In this document: piece by piece, positions 19,110 to 27,641 of the stretch
Numbering within the stretch: the stretch's first letter is position 1
How the letters are laid out: the number at the start of each line of letters is the position of its first letter
Origin: Pleionea sediminis
Lineage (GTDB): Bacteria > Pseudomonadota > Gammaproteobacteria > Enterobacterales > Kangiellaceae
Direction of reading: 5' to 3'
Assembly (NCBI RefSeq): GCF_007570825.1
Contig: NZ_SUNB01000002.1
Span: 682,001 to 746,000, forward strand
Length of the DNA stretch: 64,000 nucleotides
Translations under genes and position numbers: made by a program
The notes under the pieces: generated by a model
The model's input: only the letters and a program-made list of their open reading frames with translations
The model's database searches: none
Told to the model about the DNA's origin: nothing

Positions 19110-20000
19110 TTAGCGATTTCCTTGTAAACCACCTGTATGCCATAAAATCACCTGTTTATTCGCCATCAACCCCTCTCGACAATAAGCTCTAAAAGCATTG
19201 CACATTTTAGCCGAATAAACTGGTTCAAACTTAACAGACCACAGGGACTCGAAATAACTCAAATCATTGATAACATCCCTGCTTAACTTTCCGAATCCTT
19301 TATCACAAAAACGGTGCTCTAAAACAAGATTGCCAGGCCAATCTCTTCCCGACTCTTTTACCAAAGAAAGCAAAGAGCTCTCAATGTCTTCAGCGCCTTT
19401 AAGCACAACGACTCCAATCACTTTCGACTTCCACTGTTTTTCAAGAATACCCAGCGCAATGCCAAGCGCAGTACAACCGGTTCCCACAGGTACAAATATG
19501 TAGTCAGGTTCCTTATCAAGTTCAAAAACAGATTGGATAACGCCCTCAAGAGCAGATACACTACTTCCACCCTCAGGTATCCATATAGCATCTTCAGGGA
19601 CCAAGCCAGTTGCTCCGGGTTCCTCTCTTAAATTTCTAAACGCCGCCTTATTAATAAATTGTAGATTGGTATTCCAACTCACCATATCAGTCAAAGTAGG
19701 GCCATAATCCTGAGGTTCATGACCGCGTATAAAAGCAGTAAAAGGAATTGAATATGAAAAACACACAAAGCTCAATGCATGTAAAAAATTTGAACGATTT
19801 CCCCCCATAGAGGCGACATGTGAGGGTTGTTCTATATTCCACTGACTTAACTCAAGTGATAACTTACGAGCTTTGTTTCCAGAAATTACCGGATGTATAA
19901 GATCATCACGTTTAACCCATAACCGAACAGACTCTTCCCACTCAGGTGACAAGAGCTCTTGTAGTTTAGAATGATGGAATAGTGGCGGTTCAAAAATCAA
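19110..20000 (-). CDS. PLP-dependent D-cysteine desulfhydrase / ACC deaminase family protein
   Basis: The 296-residue fold-type II PLP enzyme aligns with 1-aminocyclopropane-1-carboxylate deaminase and D-cysteine desulfhydrase. The PLP lysine is expected at Lys43 (SGNKARKL). MGGNRSNFLHAL matches the GGxQSN segment of the family. GCTALGIALG-like glycine loop (VPVGTGCTALGIALGIL, about 164-180) binds the phosphate. C-terminal VYSAKMCNAF and LWHTGGLQG are typical. ACC deaminase proper is about 338 residues, so this shorter protein fits the generic gammaproteobacterial homologue, where D-cysteine or another small D-amino acid is the more likely substrate. No neighbour helps to define it. Confidence 0.87.
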   Translation of the reverse strand: MIFEPPLFHHSKLQELLSPEWEESVRLWVKRDDLIHPVISGNKARKLSLELSQWNIEQPSHVASMGGNRSNFLHALSFVCFSYSIPFTAFIRGHEPQDYGPTLTDMVSWNTNLQFINKAAFRNLREEPGATGLVPEDAIWIPEGGSSVSALEGVIQSVFELDKEPDYIFVPVGTGCTALGIALGILEKQWKSKVIGVVVLKGAEDIESSLLSLVKESGRDWPGNLVLEHRFCDKGFGKLSRDVINDLSYFESLWSVKFEPVYSAKMCNAFRAYCREGLMANKQVILWHTGGLQGNR

Positions 20001-20087
20001 GTAAAAAGCACCAACCGATTGCTAACAAAGCCATCCGGGGCATCTCAACATTTCCTAATCAGGATACTTTCTATTTGGTCTTCAATC

Positions 20088-20297
20088 TTAAAGATTTGCA
20101 GCACGAGACATAATCAGCCAAGACGTATTTTGATCTCTTCGATCACTTCGACCACGCCTATCCAACCCAAAGTTATTTAACAAAGATTCAAGTCGGCGAT
20201 TATTGTTCGTGCGACGTCGATCTATTCGACGCTCAGGACCAATGTAGCAACGCTCTCCGTTAATTTCTGCAAAATGCGCAGACGGGGTATTACTCAT
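20088..20297 (-). CDS. Small Arg/Asp-rich hypothetical protein
   Basis: This is a 69-residue protein that I do not recognise. It has repeated basic/acidic motifs (GPERRIDRRR, NNRR, DRRGRSDRRDQ) and is highly charged with no membrane segment or signal peptide. The ATG at 20297 is preferred over the GTG two codons upstream because GAGG lies 8 bases before it. Repeated RRxxDRR motifs occur in small bacterial proteins of unknown role. Coding probability rests on the good ribosome-binding site and the biased but non-random composition. Confidence 0.6.
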   Translation of the reverse strand: MSNTPSAHFAEINGERCYIGPERRIDRRRTNNNRRLESLLNNFGLDRRGRSDRRDQNTSWLIMSRAANL

Positions 20298-20487
20298 TGT
20301 CACAACCTCATATTACTGATGGAACCAAACATACTGGATAGTTATTAACCAATACGCTCAGATACGTGCATTGTAGCGCTTACAACTAACTTTTCCAAAA
20401 AAAACAGCGAAATTCGTCAAGAAATGGCTGATAATGGGAAATTATTTTACTATTTATTCTTATTGGAGATATAAGTTAATACATTTT

Positions 20488-21102
20488 ATGCCTATCATCG
20501 ATCCTTTCAATCCACGAAAAAAGCATACATTATTGCTCGCCCACGGCGCTGGAGAATCCGCTCAATCTAACTTTATGAATCAACTTAAAGAACTTATTGA
20601 ACAATTTGGAATTCAAGTTTTACGATTAAATTTTCTTTATATGGAAAAAGCCCTTAAGGAAAATAAACGACGTCCGCCCGATCGAATACCGAAACTGATC
20701 GAAGAGTTTCGCAATCAAATAGACACACTTAATAAAAAACCCATTTGGATTGGGGGGAAATCAATGGGTGGACGTGTAGCGACCATGTGCAACGATCATA
20801 ACAATGTCACCGGCTGTATCGGATTCGGCTATCCTTTTCATCCCCCAGGAAAACCCGAAAATCTTAGAACAGAACATCTGACTAAAATAGCGAAGCCTTG
20901 TCTTATTCTGCAAGGCGAAAGAGATACCTTCGGTACGATTAGCGAGATCAGTGAATATCAATTGAGTAAAAAGATTCATATCGAATCAATAATCGATGGG
21001 GATCATAGTTTTAAGCCAAGAAAAAGATCTGGGTTAACACAAGAAGAAAATCTGAAATACGCCGCTCAAAAGGCCGCAGAATTTATCAAAAAGAACACAT
21101 AA
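20488..21102 (+). CDS. Alpha/beta hydrolase of the KANL3/Tex30 type
   Basis: The protein has 204 residues from the ATG at 20488. The first conserved strand is LLLAHGAGESAQSNFM, followed by VLRLNF, then the nucleophile elbow GGKSMGGRVA (Ser in GxSMGG), GYPFHPPGKP, the strand with Asp in LILQGERDTFGT and His in DGDHSFKPRKRSG. This matches small dienelactone-hydrolase-like proteins often annotated KANL3/Tex30. The substrate is not known. The start is uncertain: the upstream ATG at 20434 would add 18 residues without family resemblance, and neither site has an ideal ribosome-binding site. It is convergent with pstS, separated by a strong terminator. Confidence 0.82.
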   Translation: MPIIDPFNPRKKHTLLLAHGAGESAQSNFMNQLKELIEQFGIQVLRLNFLYMEKALKENKRRPPDRIPKLIEEFRNQIDTLNKKPIWIGGKSMGGRVATMCNDHNNVTGCIGFGYPFHPPGKPENLRTEHLTKIAKPCLILQGERDTFGTISEISEYQLSKKIHIESIIDGDHSFKPRKRSGLTQEENLKYAAQKAAEFIKKNT

Positions 21103-21130
21103 AAAAAGCCACCTACGGGTGGCTTTTTTA
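21102..21130. terminator. Bidirectional rho-independent terminator
   Basis: The perfect 6-bp stem GCCACC / GGTGGC with a TACG tetraloop is flanked by A7 on the left and T6 on the right. It serves the hydrolase gene (plus) and pstS (minus). Confidence 0.93.
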
Positions 21131-21154
21131 CGAAACTTTAAATTAATTGAATTA

Positions 21155-22114
21155 TTACTCAATCATTTTAAGAACTTTCTCTGCAACCTTTGCAGGTAAA
21201 GGAACATAACCATCTTTAACAACAACTTCTTGTCCTTTCTTAGAAACAACCAACTTCAAGAACTCGCGCTCTAAAGGAGAAAGAGGTTTGTTAGGATGCT
21301 TATTAACGTAAACATACAAATAACGGCTTAATGGGAAAGAGCCATTCAACGCGTTTTCTGGCGTTGCTTCAACAAAAGGCTGACCTTCTTTTTTAGCCAA
21401 AGGAACTAAACGAACACCAGAAGTAATATAACCAATTCCTGAATAACCAATTCCATTTTTAGATTGGCTAATCGCTTGTACAACAGCTGCAGAACCAGGT
21501 TGCTCATTTACACTGTTCTTAAAGTCACCTTTACACAAACCTTTCTTTTTAAAGTAACCGTAAGTACCAGAAACCGAGTTGCGTCCGAATAATTGAATCA
21601 CACCTAAACCATCAACGCCCACTTGTTCCCAAGAAGCTATATCTCCTTCAGCTTTACATTTTCTCGTTGAAGAAAAGATTGCGTCAACTTGAGGAATAGT
21701 CAATCCTTTAATTGGATTGTCTTTGTTAACATAAACAGCTAAAGCATCAATCGCGACAGGAATAGCTGTAGGCTTATAACCATGCTTTTTCTCAAATGCA
21801 GCAATTTCTTTTGATTTCATTTTACGACTCATAGGACCGAAATTAGAGGTGCCTTGAGTTAATGCAGGTGGTGCAGTTGAAGAACCCGCAGCCTGAATTT
21901 GAATATTTACATTAGGATAAATGCGCTTGAACTCTTCTTGCCAAAGAGTCATTAAGTTAGCCAAAGTATCGGAACCAACCGAAGATAGGTTACCTGAGAT
22001 ACCGCTAGTTTTTTCATAATCCGATAAATTAGGATCAACCTTAGCACCTGCTGCAGAAACGACAACCGTCGCTGCCATACTCGCTGCTAAAGCAATATTT
22101 TTAAGAAGTTTCAT
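21155..22114 (-). CDS. pstS: Periplasmic phosphate-binding protein
   Basis: PstS captures inorganic phosphate in the periplasm for the PstCAB importer. The protein has 319 residues from the second of two adjacent ATGs (22114), where GGAG lies at proper spacing; upstream in-frame starts would bury the signal peptide ([23 protein letters not shown]). Phosphate-site segments of this family are visible: [10 protein letters not shown] near the N-terminus, [34 protein letters not shown] and GIGYSGIGY. It is encoded downstream of phoR, not at the head of the pst operon, and has its own 170-bp leader containing TGTCA-type motifs, so independent PhoB control is likely. Confidence 0.94.
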   Translation of the reverse strand: MKLLKNIALAASMAATVVVSAAGAKVDPNLSDYEKTSGISGNLSSVGSDTLANLMTLWQEEFKRIYPNVNIQIQAAGSSTAPPALTQGTSNFGPMSRKMKSKEIAAFEKKHGYKPTAIPVAIDALAVYVNKDNPIKGLTIPQVDAIFSSTRKCKAEGDIASWEQVGVDGLGVIQLFGRNSVSGTYGYFKKKGLCKGDFKNSVNEQPGSAAVVQAISQSKNGIGYSGIGYITSGVRLVPLAKKEGQPFVEATPENALNGSFPLSRYLYVYVNKHPNKPLSPLEREFLKLVVSKKGQEVVVKDGYVPLPAKVAEKVLKMIE

Positions 22115-22190
22115 CATACTCTCCCAAACAATTTTATGTATAACCCAAAACTGGATATCTGCCATGATAGAGAGCAAATGTTTCGCTTTT

Positions 22191-22205
22191 ATGACAATAT
22201 GACAC
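22191..22205 (-). promoter_or_regulatory. Candidate Pho-regulatory motif upstream of pstS (weak)
   Basis: On the minus strand GTGTCATATTGTCAT carries two TGTCAT elements about 77 bp before the pstS start. Their 8-bp spacing is not the canonical 11 bp, so this may be a half-site pair or coincidence. Confidence 0.35.
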
Positions 22206-22268
22206 TTTTTTATTTTTATTTAAAATCAATAACTTAGAAAATTCGTTTTGGACGATACTTGATTTTAC

Positions 22269-22297
22269 GTGACACTTTTGTGCTGTTTATTTGACAG
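22269..22297 (-). promoter_or_regulatory. Candidate Pho-box array upstream of pstS
   Basis: On the minus strand three 7-mers at 11-bp period (CTGTCAA, ACAGCAC, GTGTCAC) with A-rich spacers lie about 155-185 bp before pstS and overlap the 3' end of phoR. The outer two fit the PhoB half-site CTGTCAT; the middle one is poor. Confidence 0.4.
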
Positions 22298-23573
22298 GTT
22301 TAAAATAACAGTAAAAACAACTTCCTTTCCCAACTTCACTGGTAACCTGTAATTTCGAACCATGACGCTCCAAGACATGTTTAACAATCGCCAATCCAAG
22401 CCCTGTTCCGCCCACAGCCCGATCACGCCCATCATCAACACGATAAAACCGCTCGGTTAATCGAGGAATATGCATTGGATCAATCCCTGGTCCCGTATCC
22501 TCAACCGCCATTCTTAGACCTTTCGCTTGCTGTTCCCAAAAAATGGTTATGCGTCCACCGGAAGGCGTGTATCTAACGGCATTAAAGATCAAATTTGAAA
22601 ACGCACTATGAAGTTCTTTCTCATTGCCTAAAATCGCCGTTTCAGAATGACACTCAAACGAAATAGAATGCTGTCCATCACTTAAGGCTACCGCTTCTTC
22701 AGTAATCCTCTTAAGCATGACATGCGGTTTTATAGGTGTATTTCGAATCGGTTCATTTCCAGAATCCAATTTCGACAATGTTAGTAAATCATCCACCAAC
22801 GAGCGCATTCTATGAATTTGTTGCCCCATTTGTTCAATCGGACGCTCAAAAAACGCAGGCAAATGCTCTTTTGAGTCGGACATAATTTCTACATATCCAT
22901 TAATTACAGTTAATGGCGTTCGTAACTCATGAGAGACATTCGCTACAAAGTCTTGACGGACTTTTTCAAGCTGATACAAACGGGTAACATTTCGAACCAT
23001 TAATAGCCGCTGATTATTATTGTAGGATGTTAATCGCAAACTTAATTTAATGTGTTCATCAATCGGGGAAGTTAATTCTATTGGCAGAGAATAGTCGCCA
23101 TTATCCAAATACTCAACAAACCGAGGGTTTCGTATTAAATTACTAATACGTTGGCCAATATCCTTTTTACTATTAAGTGCCAGTAAATTTTCAGCTGATT
23201 TATTAAACCAGATGATCTCACTCATTTCGCCTAGAACAATGGCGCCATCGGGTAAGGCTGCGGTTGAAGCTCTAAACTCACTTAAAATAGAAGTTAAACG
23301 TTTACGAGACTTTCTATTTCGCCTTTGCAGCAAATAAATACTGTGGAAAATATCACTCCATATGCCCAAAGAGTCAGGAGGATATAAATCGCGAGATTCA
23401 GTTAACCAGTGTTTCAAGCGTACTATCTGGCGAACATGCCAAACCAAGTAAATTGAAATTAAAGCAAATAAAATTTCAAAGGTAGTACTCGTAAATACAC
23501 CGATTAATAAAGCAATCAAGGATACGACAGAAACAACCCATATCTCGACGCCCCAATATCGGAAGCTACTCAT
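22287..23573 (-). CDS. phoR: Phosphate-regulon sensor histidine kinase
   Basis: PhoR phosphorylates PhoB when phosphate is scarce and dephosphorylates it otherwise, under control of PstSCAB-PhoU. The 428-residue protein has two N-terminal membrane helices (about 10-45), a basic linker, a PAS domain (about 100-195; LPDGAIVLGEMSEIIWFN), the HisKA H-box with His215 (ANVSHELRTPLTVINGY) and HATPase_c (NLIFNAVRYTPSGG, DTGPGIDP, GGTGLGLAIVKHVLERH). Length and order equal E. coli PhoR (431). AGGGGG precedes the ATG, and it follows phoB with a 43-bp gap. Confidence 0.95.
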   Translation of the reverse strand: MSSFRYWGVEIWVVSVVSLIALLIGVFTSTTFEILFALISIYLVWHVRQIVRLKHWLTESRDLYPPDSLGIWSDIFHSIYLLQRRNRKSRKRLTSILSEFRASTAALPDGAIVLGEMSEIIWFNKSAENLLALNSKKDIGQRISNLIRNPRFVEYLDNGDYSLPIELTSPIDEHIKLSLRLTSYNNNQRLLMVRNVTRLYQLEKVRQDFVANVSHELRTPLTVINGYVEIMSDSKEHLPAFFERPIEQMGQQIHRMRSLVDDLLTLSKLDSGNEPIRNTPIKPHVMLKRITEEAVALSDGQHSISFECHSETAILGNEKELHSAFSNLIFNAVRYTPSGGRITIFWEQQAKGLRMAVEDTGPGIDPMHIPRLTERFYRVDDGRDRAVGGTGLGLAIVKHVLERHGSKLQVTSEVGKGSCFYCYFKPVK

Positions 23574-23616
23574 TATGCCCCCTACTGGAGATTATTTATT
23601 CTATCTATAAATAGTT

Positions 23617-24312
23617 TTATATTCTGTGTGAGAAGCGATATCCAGCTCCGCGAACAGTCTGCACATAATTTTCCAAATTGTACGGAGCAAGTGCTTTGCG
23701 AAGTCGACGAATATGAACATCGACCGTTCTTTCTTCTACAATAACTTGGTGTCCCCATACCGAATCGAGTAATTGGCCACGGGTGAAAACACGCTCCTGA
23801 TGCTCTAGAAAGAATAATAATAGCTTATATTCTGTTGGACCCATCTTCACCGTTTGGCCATCAACTGACACACGATGTCCTGCAGTATCAACTTTTAATC
23901 TTCCAGTCTCGATAACTCTTTCTTCGGAAACACTAGGATCCGTTCGACGTAATACCGCACGAATTCTTGCCATAAGCTCTCGCGGTGAAAAAGGTTTGAT
24001 AACATAATCGTCAGCGCCAGCATCCAATCCTTTAATCCGGTCATCTTCTTCACCGCGAGCCGTTAACAATATCACCGGAACATGCTGGAATTGAGTGTTC
24101 TTTTTAACTTTATGTGTCATTTCAATTCCTGAAGCACCGGGCAACATCCAATCTACCAGTAACAAATCAGGAATGGCTTGCTCTTGTAACAATGATAGCG
24201 CTTTTTCTGCTGTACCGGCTTGCAAAGTCGAGTAACCCGATTGCTCTAAAGAAAAAACCAACATCTCTCGAATATCGCGTTCATCTTCGACAACCATGAT
24301 TGTTGCGCTCAT
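23617..24312 (-). CDS. phoB: Phosphate-regulon response regulator
   Basis: This 231-residue OmpR/PhoB-family transcription factor has a receiver domain (1-120) with VVEDERD, phospho-acceptor Asp54 (LLVDWMLPG), Thr in LLTARG and Lys in VIKPFSPRELMARI. The C-terminal winged helix (about 135-230) has MGPTEYKLLLFFLEHQERVFTRGQLLDSVWG and TVDVHIRRLRKAL, with RGAGYRF at the end. It binds Pho boxes such as those found at 29964 and 30206. It lies between phoU and phoR on the same strand, with short gaps. Confidence 0.97.
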   Translation of the reverse strand: MSATIMVVEDERDIREMLVFSLEQSGYSTLQAGTAEKALSLLQEQAIPDLLLVDWMLPGASGIEMTHKVKKNTQFQHVPVILLTARGEEDDRIKGLDAGADDYVIKPFSPRELMARIRAVLRRTDPSVSEERVIETGRLKVDTAGHRVSVDGQTVKMGPTEYKLLLFFLEHQERVFTRGQLLDSVWGHQVIVEERTVDVHIRRLRKALAPYNLENYVQTVRGAGYRFSHRI

Positions 24313-24337
24313 AACCGTTATCCTTTTTTAATTTTTA

Positions 24338-25081
24338 TCAATTATCAGCATTTTCACTTGATGATGCTAAAGCTTGCATTTCTTTTAAGCTCACATGTCT
24401 TACATCTTTACCTTCAACAAGATAAATAACGTACTCACAGATATTTCTCGCATGGTCACCAATCCGCTCTAATGATCGAGCAGACCAAAGAACGTCTAAA
24501 GCCGGTGAGATACTGCGAGGATCTTCCATCATATAAGTAATTAGTTGACGGGTTATCGCGTCGTATTCTTTATCCGCCGTTTTTTCCATTTGAGCTACTC
24601 GTAAAGCAGCATCAACATCCAAACGAGCAAAAGCATCGAGTGCCTGATTGATCATTGACTTTACGTGGTTACCCAAATTCATCACTGCACCAAACTGCTT
24701 TTTTGAGGGCAGAGAGTTATCCATAGAAAGCGCAATATGATTGGCCATTCGAGCAATCTTTTCTGCCTCATCACCCACTCGCTCAAGATCAGTAATTGTT
24801 TTTATGATCGCAACAACTAATCTCAAATCTCCAGCAGCGGGTTGACGCTTTGCCAGTATGCGAGTGCACTCTTCGTCGATGTTCACTTCGTAGGTGTTTA
24901 CTTTTTGATCTCTCTCAATCACTTCTTTAGAAAGATCAGAGTCAAGTGTAGATAACGATTCTAATGCCTGTTCAATTTGCTCTTCTACAAGCCCACCCAT
25001 CGTCAAAACTTTCTGACGCACATTTTCGAGCTCTTCATTGAACTGCTGCGAAATATGCTTGGTAAATAAACCTTTCTCCAT
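24338..25081 (-). CDS. phoU: Phosphate-transport accessory and signalling protein
   Basis: PhoU is a cytoplasmic helical protein that links PstB activity to PhoR and represses the regulon at high phosphate. This one has 247 residues and two three-helix repeats with the family's metal-binding ExxxD-type motifs (ITDLERVGDEAEKIARM near 85-100 and ARSLERIGDHARNICEYV near 190-207). The start has AGAGAG upstream. It follows pstB by 38 bp and precedes phoB by 25 bp, so it should be co-transcribed with both. Confidence 0.96.
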   Translation of the reverse strand: MEKGLFTKHISQQFNEELENVRQKVLTMGGLVEEQIEQALESLSTLDSDLSKEVIERDQKVNTYEVNIDEECTRILAKRQPAAGDLRLVVAIIKTITDLERVGDEAEKIARMANHIALSMDNSLPSKKQFGAVMNLGNHVKSMINQALDAFARLDVDAALRVAQMEKTADKEYDAITRQLITYMMEDPRSISPALDVLWSARSLERIGDHARNICEYVIYLVEGKDVRHVSLKEMQALASSSENADN

Positions 25082-25119
25082 AACGCTCTCTCTTTTGCAA
25101 AAAAATCAGGGTTTTAAAC

Positions 25120-25950
25120 TTAACCGTAACGACCTGTAATATAATCTTCTGTTTTCTTTTTTCTTGGATTGGTAAAAATTGTATCGGTTTTATCAAACTC
25201 GACCATATCACCCATAAACATAAATGCAGTGTAATCGGACACTCGCGCTGCCTGCTGCATATTATGAGTAACAATGACAATGGTGTACTGTTCTTTTAAC
25301 TCGTGAATGAGTTCTTCAATTTTCAATGTCGAAATAGGATCCAGAGCCGATGCAGGCTCATCCAATAATAAAACTTCAGGTTGAACGGCAATAGAGCGAG
25401 CAATGACTAATCGCTGTTGCTGACCACCAGACATTCCTAATGCATTATCATCGAGTCGATCTTTAACCTCATCCCACAAAGCAGCACCTTTTAACGCCCA
25501 CTCAACCACTTCGTCGAGAACACTGCGTTTATTGATCCCTTGTAAACGCAAACCATAAGCGACATTCTCATAAATCGACTTAGGAAAAGGATTGGGTTTT
25601 TGAAATACCATACCGACGTTTCTGCGTAAATCAGCAACGTTGACACCCTTACCGTAAATATTTTCACCATTTAAATTAATGGCTCCATCTACACGAGCAA
25701 TATCAACCAGATCATTCATACGATTAAAACAACGAAGTAACGTAGATTTACCACAGCCACTTGGCCCAATAAATGCGGTTACTTTCTTTTCTGGAATTTT
25801 CAAACTGATATCATGCAGCGCTTGCTTGTCGCCATAAAACAAGTTCAAGTTCTCGACTTCTATCGCGATTTTCTCATTTTGAAGCGCTTCAAAATTGATG
25901 CCATCGTTGGAATCTTCTTTAGTTAAATCTAACTCTACATTTGTACTCAT
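25120..25950 (-). CDS. pstB: Phosphate ABC transporter ATP-binding protein
   Basis: PstB powers phosphate import. The 276-residue ATPase shows Walker [10 protein letters not shown], the PstB-typical [23 protein letters not shown], signature [16 protein letters not shown], Walker [13 protein letters not shown] and the H-loop IVTHNMQQA. The N-terminal ~25 residues ([12 protein letters not shown]...) are an extension before the usual start [11 protein letters not shown]. It lies between pstA and phoU in the pst operon. Confidence 0.97.
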   Translation of the reverse strand: MSTNVELDLTKEDSNDGINFEALQNEKIAIEVENLNLFYGDKQALHDISLKIPEKKVTAFIGPSGCGKSTLLRCFNRMNDLVDIARVDGAINLNGENIYGKGVNVADLRRNVGMVFQKPNPFPKSIYENVAYGLRLQGINKRSVLDEVVEWALKGAALWDEVKDRLDDNALGMSGGQQQRLVIARSIAVQPEVLLLDEPASALDPISTLKIEELIHELKEQYTIVIVTHNMQQAARVSDYTAFMFMGDMVEFDKTDTIFTNPRKKKTEDYITGRYG

Positions 25951-25988
25951 ACGTTCACCTAATTATCTACTGGAATTAAATTGCGGAA

Positions 25989-27620
25989 TTAATTTTCCAG
26001 TGACTTAAACTTTTCTCGAAGTCGATTTCGAATTTTAATAGCAGAAATATTCAATAGAATAATCACTAAAACTAGTAAGAATGCTGTGGCATAAACCAGT
26101 GGCCGAGCAGCCTCTACATTCGGGCTTTGGAAACCTACATCGTAGATGTGGAAACCAAGATGCATAAACTTTCTATCCAAATGCAAAAACGGCGCATTTG
26201 CATCTAATGGCAGTGTTGGAGCCAGCTTAACGACACCAACTAACATCAAAGGAGCAACTTCACCAGCTGCTCGAGCAATTGCCAAAATTAATCCAGTCAT
26301 CATCGCTGGACTCGCCATCGGTAATACCGTTCGCCACAAAGTTTCAATTTTCGTTGCTCCTAATGCCAAGCTTCCTTCTCGAATCGACTTGGGAATACGA
26401 GAAAGACCTTCTTCAGTTGACACAATAACAACTGGCAAAGTTAACAACGCTAAGGTAATGGACGCCCACATTAGTCCCGAAGTACCAAACGTGGGTGCTG
26501 GTTTCGCCTCTGGGTAAAATAAGTCGTCAATGGAACCACCCAAAAAGTAAACGAAAAATCCGAGGCCAAAAACGCCATATACAATCGAAGGAACACCAGC
26601 AAGATTATTCACAGCAATGCGAATTAAGCGTGTTAAAAATCCTTGCTTTGCATATTCATGAAGATAAACAGCGGCAACAACACCAAAAGGGGTCACCATA
26701 ACTGACATTAGCAAGACCATCAAAACAGTACCGAAAATCGCAGGAAAAACGCCACCTTCAGTATTAGCTTCTCGCGGCTCATCAGAAACGAACTCACCTG
26801 CTTTTAGAAAATAATGCCCCAGCTTCTGTAAAAAACTCATTTCATTAGGCTTAAACGCCATGACAATATTTTCAGCAACAATATTGACTCTTTTATCATC
26901 AATAGTAACTAAAGATACAGTATCTCGTTTGGCTTGTTCATGCAGCTTAAATAATTCAGCTTGGACAACCTCAAACTTTTCTCTCAGCTCTTTTTCCTGA
27001 CTGGCAATCTCAGCCAAAACTTCTGGAGTATCTTCATCTTTAAGCTCTAAACGACGTCGCTCCAATCGAAGTTCTTCAAGATCGTAATTGATGGCACCGA
27101 TATCATCCTTTTCAAGATCTCGAGCTTTTTCATGCAATTCATTTGCTCGATCGATTGCCTCATGCATTTTCGCTAAAAGAACATCTTCATCATTCTGCGT
27201 AAAAACCTGGCCATCAAATTCAACTTGTTCAAGGAAACCGTAAAAGTTCCCCCACTCACGCCGTTCGATAACAACCACATCGGTGGCTAATTCGGTCTTT
27301 ACAACATTTTTATTTTTAAGCCAGCGAAAATCGAGTCCGTACAATTCACGGTTACCGACTTTTAACAGTATCTGCTTGTCGGCTATTGGATCTCCACCTT
27401 TGGGTAACTCTTCTCCGTATTCTTCACCCATAGAAAGTTGCTTAGAACCATCTTCTAATTGCACTTCATAAATCGTAATCTCAGATGGCCAAAAGTGGCT
27501 CAATCCTCTCGCAGCTATTAGCAAAACAAGACCAATAACCATTACAAGAGCGATTGCGATTGCGCCTGCATTAAACCAGACCCAACACTCTCCAGATTTA
27601 AAAAACTTATCTTTCATCAT
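25989..27620 (-). CDS. pstA: Phosphate ABC transporter permease, enlarged PstA
   Basis: This is the inner-membrane permease subunit that pairs with PstC. It has 543 residues against about 296 in E. coli PstA. The extra part is a periplasmic insert after the first helix (about 40-270), containing a charged coiled coil (about 140-235; ELRLERRRLELKDEDTPEVLAEIASQEKELREK region). The transport domain (about 290-535) is standard: VTPFGVVAAVYLHEYA, NLAGVPSIVYGVFGLGFFVY and the EAA loop EGSLALGATKIETLWRTVLPMASPAMMTG. Enlarged PstA/PstC pairs are known from other marine gammaproteobacteria. Two adjacent ATGs (27620, 27617) are both possible. Confidence 0.93.
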   Translation of the reverse strand: MMKDKFFKSGECWVWFNAGAIAIALVMVIGLVLLIAARGLSHFWPSEITIYEVQLEDGSKQLSMGEEYGEELPKGGDPIADKQILLKVGNRELYGLDFRWLKNKNVVKTELATDVVVIERREWGNFYGFLEQVEFDGQVFTQNDEDVLLAKMHEAIDRANELHEKARDLEKDDIGAINYDLEELRLERRRLELKDEDTPEVLAEIASQEKELREKFEVVQAELFKLHEQAKRDTVSLVTIDDKRVNIVAENIVMAFKPNEMSFLQKLGHYFLKAGEFVSDEPREANTEGGVFPAIFGTVLMVLLMSVMVTPFGVVAAVYLHEYAKQGFLTRLIRIAVNNLAGVPSIVYGVFGLGFFVYFLGGSIDDLFYPEAKPAPTFGTSGLMWASITLALLTLPVVIVSTEEGLSRIPKSIREGSLALGATKIETLWRTVLPMASPAMMTGLILAIARAAGEVAPLMLVGVVKLAPTLPLDANAPFLHLDRKFMHLGFHIYDVGFQSPNVEAARPLVYATAFLLVLVIILLNISAIKIRNRLREKFKSLEN

Positions 27621-27641
27621 TATGCCTAATCTGTAACCAAC

